Origin: Bradyrhizobium oligotrophicum S58
GTDB taxonomy: Bacteria; Pseudomonadota; Alphaproteobacteria; Rhizobiales; Xanthobacteraceae
NCBI RefSeq assembly: GCF_000344805.1
Contig: NC_020453.1
Coordinates: 3,195,001-3,259,000 of the forward strand
Direction of reading: 5' to 3'
DNA length: 64,000 nucleotides
Part shown: positions 34,525 to 42,384 of the stretch, piece by piece
Layout: every line of letters begins with the position of its first letter
Position numbering within the stretch: position 1 is the first letter of the stretch
Position numbers and translations under genes: made by a program
Notes under the pieces: generated by a model
Database searches by the model: none
Seen by the model: only the letters and a program-made list of their open reading frames with translations
Told to the model about the DNA's origin: nothing

Positions 34525-36884
34525 TATTCCGCCATGACGCTGCCGTAGCGGGCATAATATTCGTGGTTGTAGTAGTCGCCGAAATGATGGGCGTAGCGCT
34601 TCAGCGCCTTCATGTCGGTCTTGTTGAGCACGACCCCGAGCAGCGTATCGTAGACGTTCGGCGCGGTGTTCAACGCGTGCTCGACCACGTCGGCCGGCGT
34701 CCGTCCCCATTCGACGACCAGAACGAAGCTGTCGAGCAGCGCCGAGATGGCGCGCGCGTCGACCACCGGCGCGAGCGGTGGAAGATCGACGATGATGTAG
34801 TCGTAGGTCTCACGCAGCTGCTCGAACAGCTTGCGCATCTCCTTGTTGGCGAGGATGTCGCTGGTGTCGTGCTGCGCCGCGCCCTTGCCCGGCAGGAAAT
34901 GCAGGCGCGTCACCGGGTCGGTCCAGATCGTGTCCTCGAGCCGGCGCGCGCCGGAGACGACGTCGGCGATGCCGGAGCCGGCATCGGGGGCGAGCGTGGC
35001 GGAGAGGGACGGATTTCGCAGGTCGCAGTCGACCACGATGACCCGCTTGCCCGAACTGGCGATCAGCTGGGCGAGCGAGGCGGCGATGATCGACTTGCCC
35101 TCGTTGGGTAGCGCCGACGTCAGTCCGAACACCTTCCGCGACGCGCGACTCGGATCCTGGTCGATGGCCACTTTCAGCGAACGGATCGATTCCGCGAAGC
35201 GGGACGAGGGCATCGCCGATGCGGCCCAGCAGGTCCCCGTGCCCCGCGATACCATGCGCTGGCCGCCATCCGTGTCGGCCTTGTCGGCGACCCTGAGCGC
35301 AGCCTCCCTGGTGACCCTGTTCACCTCGCCATGTTTCAGCAGAGGCACGACCGACAGGCAGGGCAGGCGCAGGCGGTCTTCGACCTGGTCGGTCGTTCGA
35401 AAGCTGCGGTCCTTGACCTCCGCCAGCAGCCCCAGGCCGCCGCCCAATGCGAGGCCGCCGAACAGGCCGATCGCCAGCAGCACGATGGATTTCGGCTTGC
35501 TCTTCTTCTTCGGCGGAGTGGCGGCCGAAATGACCCGCGCCTTCGTAATCGGGAACGATCCCTGCTGGACCGAGCCCATGTAGCGCTGCAGAAAGGTGTC
35601 GTAGAGCGCGCGGTATCCCTTGGCGCTGGTCTCCAGCTCGCGGATGCTGACCTCGGCGGCCCTGGTGTCCTGAGACCGTGCCACCGCCTGCGCGAGCTGC
35701 TTTTCGACCTCCTGCTGCTGCTGCTTGGCCTCCGCGTAATCATGCTTGGCGACGTCGGCGAGTCGCCGCACCTCGTCGAGCATGGCCTGGCGGATGCTCT
35801 TCATCGCGGCGCGGATGTTGACGACGGCCAGATGGTCACTGCCGTATTTGGCGGAATACTCGTATTCCCGCTTCGCATTGTCGAGGTATTGCTGGCGCAG
35901 GCTGTTGATGATCGCCGTGCTGTTCGAATTGCTCAGCGAAAGCCCGTCGGGCGGATTGAGATTGCCGCTCAGCTCCGCGGGGGAAAAGTCCGAGATCGCG
36001 GCGATGCTGTCGATCGGCGTGTCGGCGTTGTTCGTGGCGAGCATGTCGTCGAACCGGCTGAGACGGGTCATCAGCGAGGCCGTATGCGTACGCGCGGCCA
36101 CCAGGCGATTGGTGAGCTCGGTGACCTGCTGCTGGTCCATGAACTTGCCGTCGGCCGAGACGATGTTGTGCCGGCTCTTCAGCTCGTTCACCGCGCGCTC
36201 GGCCGCGGTCGCGTCATTGCCCAGATCCTGCAGACGCTCGTGCAGCCAGGCGGTGACGGTGCGGTGCTCGTTCGTCTCTGCTTTCAGCTGCTGATCGAAA
36301 TATTCCTTGGCGATCGCATTGGCGATCATCGCGGCCCGTTTCGGGTCGCTGGCGCTGAAATCGACTTCGACGACGGTGCTGGTGCCGATCCTGAAAGCGG
36401 TCATTCGGCGCTGAAATTCGTCGAGGAGATCGTCCGTCGACGGCGCGCTCGGCTCCGGCGTGGAGCCGACGAGCCGGCGGATGGCGTCGGTTGCGGCTTG
36501 AAGCGGGCCGCCTTTGCCGTTGAAGTCCGGATCATCGGCAAGGTTCAGCTTGCCGATGACGGCTGTCGCGACCGACTTCGACTTCAGGATCTCGATCTGG
36601 GATTCCATGTCGAGCGGCGGATCGTCCTGGGTCGGCTGCGGCTGCACGGCCGGGGGCTTCGCGCTGCCGAGCATGATCTTCACGTCCGCCGAATAGGTCG
36701 GCGGCAGGACCTTCAGGATGGCGATGCTCGCCGCCACCGAAAGCACCGTGGCGATCGCAATCACCAGATAATGCCGGCGAAGAAATCCCAGCGCCGTGTT
36801 GAACGGACCGGGCCCGGTCCGTTGCCAACCATGGTCCTGCTGAGGATTATAGGCAACCGCGCTCACGTTGGGATTGTGCAGCAT
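34524..36884 (-). CDS. Wzc/ExoP-like polysaccharide co-polymerase and BY-kinase
   Basis: A 786-residue inner-membrane protein that controls chain length and export. Residues 30-60 include the first membrane segment after a cytoplasmic N-terminus (YLVIAIATVLSVAASIAIL); the periplasmic Wzz domain with coiled-coil stretches spans about 60-450; a second membrane segment follows KKKSKPK. The cytoplasmic kinase domain has Walker A SALPNEGKS, Walker A-prime VIVVDCDLRNPS and Walker B YIIVDLPP. The last 25 residues contain six tyrosines, the usual autophosphorylation cluster. It is the partner of the Wza-like protein at the left end, yet the two genes lie 34 kb apart. Confidence 0.93.
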   Translation of the reverse strand: MLHNPNVSAVAYNPQQDHGWQRTGPGPFNTALGFLRRHYLVIAIATVLSVAASIAILKVLPPTYSADVKIMLGSAKPPAVQPQPTQDDPPLDMESQIEILKSKSVATAVIGKLNLADDPDFNGKGGPLQAATDAIRRLVGSTPEPSAPSTDDLLDEFQRRMTAFRIGTSTVVEVDFSASDPKRAAMIANAIAKEYFDQQLKAETNEHRTVTAWLHERLQDLGNDATAAERAVNELKSRHNIVSADGKFMDQQQVTELTNRLVAARTHTASLMTRLSRFDDMLATNNADTPIDSIAAISDFSPAELSGNLNPPDGLSLSNSNSTAIINSLRQQYLDNAKREYEYSAKYGSDHLAVVNIRAAMKSIRQAMLDEVRRLADVAKHDYAEAKQQQQEVEKQLAQAVARSQDTRAAEVSIRELETSAKGYRALYDTFLQRYMGSVQQGSFPITKARVISAATPPKKKSKPKSIVLLAIGLFGGLALGGGLGLLAEVKDRSFRTTDQVEDRLRLPCLSVVPLLKHGEVNRVTREAALRVADKADTDGGQRMVSRGTGTCWAASAMPSSRFAESIRSLKVAIDQDPSRASRKVFGLTSALPNEGKSIIAASLAQLIASSGKRVIVVDCDLRNPSLSATLAPDAGSGIADVVSGARRLEDTIWTDPVTRLHFLPGKGAAQHDTSDILANKEMRKLFEQLRETYDYIIVDLPPLAPVVDARAISALLDSFVLVVEWGRTPADVVEHALNTAPNVYDTLLGVVLNKTDMKALKRYAHHFGDYYNHEYYARYGSVMAE

Positions 36885-37299
36885 GTTTTTGAAGCTTCAT
36901 CAGTTTCGCTTCGGACGTCGGAGCCGCCCGGGTGCCTGCTAAAACAAAGGTTTGTCGTCTGAGTCATTAAATGGTTTGATCGTGCCGCTTAAATTATTTA
37001 TATTAAATCTAATTTTGGCGAGCAAGTGGCCGGAAATAATTAAATGTCGTCTGTGGCCAAAAGCATGCAGCGCGGCGCTGCCGGTGCATGGTTCGATCGT
37101 GCAGGCGGCTCGACCGACGCGGCCGCCGACGCTGGTATCGTGCGGGCGTATGGGACAAAATTAAATCGGGCGAACGGCCGGGGTGGATTGAATTTTGCAG
37201 TATGGTTATCGGTGGCGGGTTGAAGCCCTTCGGCCCGGGCGCTGCCGGGACGAAGCTTCGGGCGGACCGGGGAGCTTGACCTTCGATCGGTTCTCGCAC
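36885..37299. promoter_or_regulatory. AT-rich upstream region of the Wzc-like gene
   Basis: No gene is supported here. ATTAAAT occurs four times: 36966-36972, 37002-37008, 37039-37045 and 37160-37166. The first three lie within 80 bases and about 80-160 bases upstream of the Wzc-like start. This is the densest motif cluster of the window and the last one seen before the catabolic region. Confidence 0.5.
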
Positions 37300-37790
37300 G
37301 CTGATCCCCGCCGTTCATCCTTCGCCCCGGATCGTCTGCGCCTTCTGCGTCATGCCACTGCGGCCTCGCGGCGCCTGTCGCGTCCGAGCTGTGGCGGTCG
37401 GTCCGCCCTCTCTGATCGCGAGGGCGCAGGGAATGCCGGGCGCTGGCCGCACCCATGGCCCGCCAGCTGAAAAAATGCTGGCGGCAGGAACCACAGGTTC
37501 AGCCGAGACATCCCGGCATTCCCCGCGCGATAGTTGGACGGCTTATACGTACTCTCCCCGGGGACCGGGCTTGTTTGCCCCCGTCACGGACGGATCATCG
37601 TCACCATCCGCTTGGCCTCAGCATCGGGAGACCAGGACCATACGACTTCGCCGGCGCATCGGCTCGTTCGTCCGCACGACCAAGGTCATGCTGCGAAACC
37701 GTTGCGCCTACCGCATCCCGCACCCGACGTTCCGTGACGATCGCGAAGCGCCCCTCGTGGCGAGGCAGGATGGGAGCAGTCAATCATGAT
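37300..37790. repeat. dispersed intergenic repeat of Bradyrhizobium type
   Basis: A non-coding stretch whose text I recognise from memory as a multi-copy intergenic repeat in Bradyrhizobium and related genomes. Tell-tale parts are GCAGGAACCACAGG near 37486, the phrase GATAGTTGGACGGCTTATAC near 37530, and CTCTCCCCGGGGA near 37552. Open frames crossing it are very Arg/Pro-rich and have no protein features. Exact borders cannot be set without comparison to other copies. The remaining 37791-38034 holds nothing recognisable. Confidence 0.5.
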
Positions 37791-38034
37791 TTCGGTAAAA
37801 AAGAAAGATGGATTTTTTACGCGTGGGGACTGGACAGCGGTGATGTGGTTGAGGCCGCGGGTGAAATCAGCTTTTCGGCGCAGGCGTTCGAGCTGCGATC
37901 GTGCCCATGTCGGACGGATTGCCGCGGGAGCGGCTCGGGAGGAAGCGCAACGGGGACGGCATGAGTCGCCCGGCGGGCAGCGAGCCCAGGATGGCTTGTT
38001 GTGCGCGCTCACGGCGTATCCGCACGCCTTGATG

Positions 38035-39060
38035 TCACTGGCGGTCTGCCGTCAGTTGCTGCCGGTAACGCTCGGCGTCCCAGTTCAGCAGGGCCTGCTC
38101 GTGCACGGCCGAGAGATAGATGACATCCGCGTCGAGCGGCAGGCGGCTGGTCACGAGCGCGAGGCAGCTCAGCATCGCCTCGGCGCCGGGACTGGCGTCG
38201 CTGCGGATGATGGCGCCGAGGCCCGGCGCCAGGGCCGCGACGGGAGCGGGCAGGCGGCTCGATGCCGTGCGCGCGAGCATCGTGGCGAGGCCGTCAGCGC
38301 CGTCGATCGTCGGCAGGGCCGGACCGAGAAACACGACGTGGTCGGGATAGAGCGAACCACCGGTCGCGATCATCAGGCTGAACGGATCGGTGGCGATGCC
38401 GTGGCTACCAGCATCCTGCGGCAGGCGATAGTCGGTGCCGGCGCACAGACGGCGCAATGCCGCTTCGTCGGCAGCAGGTGTCGGGCGCACTGGCAGCGCC
38501 AGCCGGCGCTCCACCTCATGGACCAGCGCCTCGGCCTCGTCGCAGGTCTCGGCGCCGACGACGAGGCCGTGATTGCCGAGGATCAGCACATCGATGCGCT
38601 CGCGCGCGACGATCTCGCTGACGGCGCGCGCCAGCGGCAGCCCTGGATGAAAGTAGTCGAGATCGCGCCAGGCGAGCCCATCCAGTCGCGCCGCAAATTC
38701 ATCGCGGGCCTCGCGCCGGACCGCCCAGGCGATGGTGTTGACGGCGTGGACGTGCAGCACGATCCGGTGCGGCAGCAGCGCATGCAGCGAGGTCTCGATC
38801 GAGGCGCGCAACGGACCGGGCGCGGCGAGCGGGATGCGCTCATCGTCACCGGCGAGCGTCTCGCGGGCGGCCGGCAGCAGCACCGGCACGAAGATGTTCG
38901 TCTCGTTGGCGTCGGCAAGCCAGGTGCCGGACGCCTTCACCCAGAGCACGTCGTCCTGCTTGAGCGACGAGTTGCCGCCGGCGCCTTGCACCAGCAGCAT
39001 GTTGCGGCCGACTCGTGCCGACATCTCGCTGAGATCATGAAGCTCTGCAGGCTCGCGCAT
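38035..39060 (-). CDS. class II aldolase/adducin family protein, long form
   Basis: A 341-residue class II aldolase-like enzyme. Residues 25-35 (LVQGAGGNSS) and the zinc-binding HVHAVNTIAW (His-x-His) near residue 104, with GNHGLVVGA near residue 164, match the family. It is over 100 residues longer than simple FucA-type aldolases; the extra C-terminal domain follows residue 190. It is the last gene of a leftward operon with a FGGY kinase and a HAD protein, so it probably cleaves the sugar phosphate made by the kinase. The substrate is not predictable. Confidence 0.85.
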   Translation of the reverse strand: MREPAELHDLSEMSARVGRNMLLVQGAGGNSSLKQDDVLWVKASGTWLADANETNIFVPVLLPAARETLAGDDERIPLAAPGPLRASIETSLHALLPHRIVLHVHAVNTIAWAVRREARDEFAARLDGLAWRDLDYFHPGLPLARAVSEIVARERIDVLILGNHGLVVGAETCDEAEALVHEVERRLALPVRPTPAADEAALRRLCAGTDYRLPQDAGSHGIATDPFSLMIATGGSLYPDHVVFLGPALPTIDGADGLATMLARTASSRLPAPVAALAPGLGAIIRSDASPGAEAMLSCLALVTSRLPLDADVIYLSAVHEQALLNWDAERYRQQLTADRQ

Positions 39061-39075
39061 CTCGCGTCTCCCTCG

Positions 39076-39945
39076 TCACCAGGCCAGATGTTGCATCGTC
39101 CAATTCGGCATGCGGCTCGGCGACGCCGCGAGCTTGCGCGTGGCGGCAGCCAGGTCCGAGGCGCCGGCCAAGGTGGTGCGATGCACGCCATCGGCGAGCA
39201 GCAGCGTCTGCAGCCCCTGCGCGCGGGCGCCGGCGACGTCGTGGTCGAGCGAGTCGCCGATCATCAGCACGCGATGCGGGTCCGGGTTGCCGAGCTGCGC
39301 CAGCGCCGCCGCGAAGATCGGCTGATACGGCTTGCCGACGAACGACACCGGGCCGCCGAGCCACTCATAGGCGCGCGCGAGCGTGCCGGGCGCGGGCACG
39401 AGGCCGGTTGCACCGAACATCATCAGGTCGGGGTTGGCGCAGATCATCGGCACGCCTCGGGCCGCTGCGCGCGCGAACTGATCGCGCCAGAGGTCGGGCT
39501 CGGTGAGGTCGTCGTCGAGGCCGCCGAGCAGGATGAAATCGGCATCGCGCGTGTCGTTCACGATCACGAGGTCGAGGCCGTCGATCAGCGAGCCGTCGCC
39601 GCCCCTGGTGATCAGGAAGCAGGCGTCGCCGCAGTCGGTGAACGGCGCGCGCGTGCGGTCGCGCAGGCCCGTCCAGGTCACCTCGCCCGAGGTGAGAATG
39701 CCGTCGTACGTCGAGCGCGGCAGGCCGAGCCGCGCCAGCCGCTCGGCATTGGGGCCCGCGCGCTTGCCGGAATTCGATAGCACGAGAATGTGCTTGCCGG
39801 CTTCCTTCAATCTGATGACGCAGTCGTGTGCCGCCGGAAACACCGTTCGGCCGTCATGCAGCGTGCCCCATTGGTCGAGCAGCACGTGATCGAACCGGTC
39901 GGCGATCGCGGAGAGGCCGCTGATCTCACACGCCGCGGCCGTCAT
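39076..39945 (-). CDS. HAD superfamily class IIA hydrolase (TIGR01459-like)
   Basis: A 289-residue HAD protein. The first motif is HVLLDQWGTLHDG at about residues 20-32; note that the Asp normally two positions after the nucleophile is Trp here, as in the related TIGR01459 group, so ordinary phosphatase activity is not certain. Motif II is VLSNSGKR, and motifs III/IV are VGKPYQP and MIGDSLDHDVAGA. It overlaps the kinase stop by four bases and lies 15 bases before the aldolase. A role in sugar phosphate turnover is likely. Confidence 0.85.
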   Translation of the reverse strand: MTAAACEISGLSAIADRFDHVLLDQWGTLHDGRTVFPAAHDCVIRLKEAGKHILVLSNSGKRAGPNAERLARLGLPRSTYDGILTSGEVTWTGLRDRTRAPFTDCGDACFLITRGGDGSLIDGLDLVIVNDTRDADFILLGGLDDDLTEPDLWRDQFARAAARGVPMICANPDLMMFGATGLVPAPGTLARAYEWLGGPVSFVGKPYQPIFAAALAQLGNPDPHRVLMIGDSLDHDVAGARAQGLQTLLLADGVHRTTLAGASDLAAATRKLAASPSRMPNWTMQHLAW

Positions 39946-41216
39946 CGTGGCGGCCCCTGCAGCGCCAGCAGCGCCGTGCCGTAGCTCGCCTCGGTCTGCG
40001 CCGCGACGCTCACCGGCACGCCGACGACACTCTGGCGAATGCGCGTCCAGGCCGCGTTCCTGGCGCCGCCGCCGATGCTGATCACGCGCCGCAGCGCCGG
40101 TGCGCCGAGCGCCTGGAGACGCCGATAGGCCAGCGCCTCGACGCTTGCAATGCCTTCGAGCAACGCCTGAAAGAAGCGGTGGTCTTCAGGCGGGCGCGGC
40201 GTGATCCGTGGCGCCAGCGCAGGATCGGCGATCGGAAAACGCTCGCCGGGCTTCGGCAGCGGATAGTAGTCGAGCCCGGTCGGCTGGTCGGGGCGCAGCA
40301 GCGGCGTCATGCGGGCCATGTCGTCGGTGGAGAAATGTGCGAGCAGCGCGGCGCCGCCGGAGTTCGATGCGCCGCCGGCGAGCCATTTGTCGCCGAGCCG
40401 GTGCGAGTACACGCCCTGGGCGGCGGCGAAGATCGGCTGTGTGGCGATCAGCTTCACCACCAGCGTGGTGCCGAGCGAGGTCACGGCATCGCCGGGCGTA
40501 TCGGCGCCGGTCGCGATGAAGGCGGCGACGCCGTCGGTGGTGCCGGCCACGATGCGCGCCGATGGGGATAGTCCGAGCGTGCGCGCGATCGACGGATCGA
40601 TGTCGGCGAACGGCGTGCCCGGCACCAGGATGATCGGCAGCACGTCAGGTGCGATGCCGAGCTGGTCGAGCCAGTATGGCCAGCAGCGCCGCACCGGATC
40701 ATAGCCGAGCTTGAGAGCGTTGTTCTCGTCGCTGAAACCGTGACGGCCCGCGAGCCGTCCTGCGATCCAGTCGGCCTGGTGCACGGCGCGGTGCGCACCG
40801 TCAGTCTTGCCCAGCAGATGCAAGAGCTTGGCGAGCGCGCTGCTCGCACCATGCGCGCCGCTCTCGGGCGGCGCGACCGCGGCGATGCGTTTGGCCTCGC
40901 CGGTCGCGCGCGCATCGTTGTACATCAGGCCGGGCGAGCAGGGCCGTCCATCCGCATCGATCAGCAGCAGCGTGCCCGAGGTGCCGTCGACCGCGATGCG
41001 CGTGACGGCACCGAGATCGATGATCTCGCCGAGCTTCTCGATCGTCGCGACCACGGCCTGCCACCACAGCTCCGGATCCTGATCGATCGCGCCGCCGTCC
41101 TGACACGGGGCGGCGAGCGGAACGGCGGCCGCGCCACGGGCCGCACCGCTGTTATCGACGGCGCAGGCGCGCACGCCGCTGGTTCCCACGTCGATGCCGA
41201 CAAATAACTCCGTCAT
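39942..41216 (-). CDS. FGGY family carbohydrate kinase
   Basis: A 424-residue sugar kinase. ATG at 41216 is chosen since the ATP-binding strand begins at once (LFVGIDVGTSGVRA) and GAGGTCG precedes it; the open frame continues upstream without protein-like sequence. Other features are DGTSGTLLLID, SLGTTLVVKL (phosphate-binding turn) and ISIGGGARNAAWTRI near the C-terminus. FGGY kinases act on ketoses and polyols such as xylulose, ribulose or glycerol. It is the first gene of the leftward operon and diverges from the SorC-type regulator, hence is likely controlled by it. A second FGGY kinase is encoded at 47.9-49.5 kb. Confidence 0.87.
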   Translation of the reverse strand: MTELFVGIDVGTSGVRACAVDNSGAARGAAAVPLAAPCQDGGAIDQDPELWWQAVVATIEKLGEIIDLGAVTRIAVDGTSGTLLLIDADGRPCSPGLMYNDARATGEAKRIAAVAPPESGAHGASSALAKLLHLLGKTDGAHRAVHQADWIAGRLAGRHGFSDENNALKLGYDPVRRCWPYWLDQLGIAPDVLPIILVPGTPFADIDPSIARTLGLSPSARIVAGTTDGVAAFIATGADTPGDAVTSLGTTLVVKLIATQPIFAAAQGVYSHRLGDKWLAGGASNSGGAALLAHFSTDDMARMTPLLRPDQPTGLDYYPLPKPGERFPIADPALAPRITPRPPEDHRFFQALLEGIASVEALAYRRLQALGAPALRRVISIGGGARNAAWTRIRQSVVGVPVSVAAQTEASYGTALLALQGPPR

Positions 41217-41275
41217 GCGACCTCGTCTCGATTGCGCTGCAGCACGTTTGGGGGATTGACGGGCGGAGCAGCGTC

Positions 41276-41309
41276 TGCAATTTTTTGCAAGGCGTGAAGA
41301 ATTTTGCAA
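41276..41309. promoter_or_regulatory. TGCAA/TTGCA operator candidate in a divergent promoter
   Basis: In the gap between the FGGY kinase and the SorC-type regulator, TGCAA (41276-41280) and TTGCA (41285-41289) form an inverted repeat with a four-T spacer, and a further TTGCAA lies at 41304-41309, about one helical turn and a half away. The arrangement suits an oligomeric regulator such as a SorC protein acting on both transcripts. This is an inference from symmetry and position. Confidence 0.5.
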
Positions 41310-41331
41310 GCAGACATTCGAGCAGGCATTC

Positions 41332-42348
41332 GTGACGACAGCTTCCGACAGGGCGCCCATGGTGGACGGCGAAGCCTCGCTGGCGACGCGCGCGGCGTGG
41401 CTGTATTTCGCGGCCGGGCTGACGCAGTCGGAGGTGGCGGACCGCCTCAACATCCAGAGCACCAAGGCGCATCGGCTGATCGCGCGCGCCAGCCGCGAGG
41501 GCATGATCCGCGTCTTCGTCGAGGGGCCCGTGGCGGAATGCGTCGCGCTGGAGAACGCGCTGGCCGACCGTTACGGGCTGGCGTTCTGCCGCGTCGCGCC
41601 GGATCTCGGCGAGGGCGAGCTGCCGCTGAAGGCGCTGGCCCTGGAGGGCGCGAGCTTCCTGCGCCAGGTGCTGGAGCGCGGCGACGACAAGATCATCGGC
41701 GTCGGCCATGGCCGCACGCTCGCGGCCGTCGTCGCGCAACTGCCGCAGACGCCGGCGCGCGACGTCCAGTTCGTGTCGCTGCTCGGCGGCCTCACGCGCA
41801 AATTCGCCGCCAATCCGTTCGACGTGATCCACCGCCTGGCCGAGCGCACCGGCGCGGAGGCCTATCTGCTGCCGGTGCCGGTGTTCGCCAACTCGGTCGC
41901 CGACCGCGCCGTGCTGATGCAGCAGTTCGGCATCGCCGACGTGTTCGCGCTCGCGCGCGCGGCATCGCTGCTGTTCGTCGGCATCGGCCAGATCCACGCC
42001 GACGGCTTCCTGGTGTCGAGCGGCATGATCAAGCCCGACGAGGTTGTCGAGTTGAAGCGCGCCGGCGCCTGCGCCGATCTGCTCGGGCATTTCTTCAATG
42101 CCGACGGCAAGCTGCTCGATCTCGATCTGTCGGCGCGCGCCACCTCGATGGCGGCCCGCGATCTCAAGAAACACCGCATCGTCGCCATCGGCGGCGGGCC
42201 GGCCAAGATCACGGCTCTGCGCGCCGTGCTGCGCAGCGGCTTCCTGAATGGCTTGATCATCGATGAGGTGACCGCTCAGGCACTATCTACCGACAAGCCG
42301 GAGAAAACATCCGGCAACTCCAAAAACAAAAGTCGGAAGGGCAGGTAA
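41332..42348 (+). CDS. SorC/DeoR-type sugar-binding transcriptional regulator (EryD-like)
   Basis: A 338-residue regulator. Residues 18-60 form the helix-turn-helix (AAWLYFAAGLTQSEVADRLNIQSTKAHRLI), followed by the SorC sugar-phosphate-binding domain with IIGVGHGRTLAAV, FVSLLGGLTR and AIGGGPAKITALRAVL. Starts are GTG at 41332 or ATG at 41359. The protein ends in a Lys/Ser-rich tail. The binding-protein gene follows after 36 bases, so the regulator probably heads the operon it controls. Regulators of this family, such as EryD of Brucella, control erythritol use; the EryA-like kinase in the same operon supports that comparison. Confidence 0.88.
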   Translation: MTTASDRAPMVDGEASLATRAAWLYFAAGLTQSEVADRLNIQSTKAHRLIARASREGMIRVFVEGPVAECVALENALADRYGLAFCRVAPDLGEGELPLKALALEGASFLRQVLERGDDKIIGVGHGRTLAAVVAQLPQTPARDVQFVSLLGGLTRKFAANPFDVIHRLAERTGAEAYLLPVPVFANSVADRAVLMQQFGIADVFALARAASLLFVGIGQIHADGFLVSSGMIKPDEVVELKRAGACADLLGHFFNADGKLLDLDLSARATSMAARDLKKHRIVAIGGGPAKITALRAVLRSGFLNGLIIDEVTAQALSTDKPEKTSGNSKNKSRKGR

Positions 42349-42384
42349 CGCGAACAAGCAACTACAAACAAATGGGAGGGTAAG

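Noticed and set aside
36885..38034. Possible mobile element in the 1.15-kb gene-free gap
   Set aside because: No transposase or integrase remnants, terminal inverted repeats or target duplications could be seen; only AT-rich motifs and a dispersed non-coding repeat are supported.
37786..39780. 664-residue plus-strand open frame
   Set aside because: It is antisense to the class II aldolase and HAD genes, both of which have clear family motifs; the product is rich in Arg, Gly, Ala and His as expected of a mirror frame.
41276..41309. Reading the TTGCAA elements as a promoter -35 box only
   Set aside because: The symmetrical arrangement of three related half-sites fits an operator better, although overlap with a promoter is likely.
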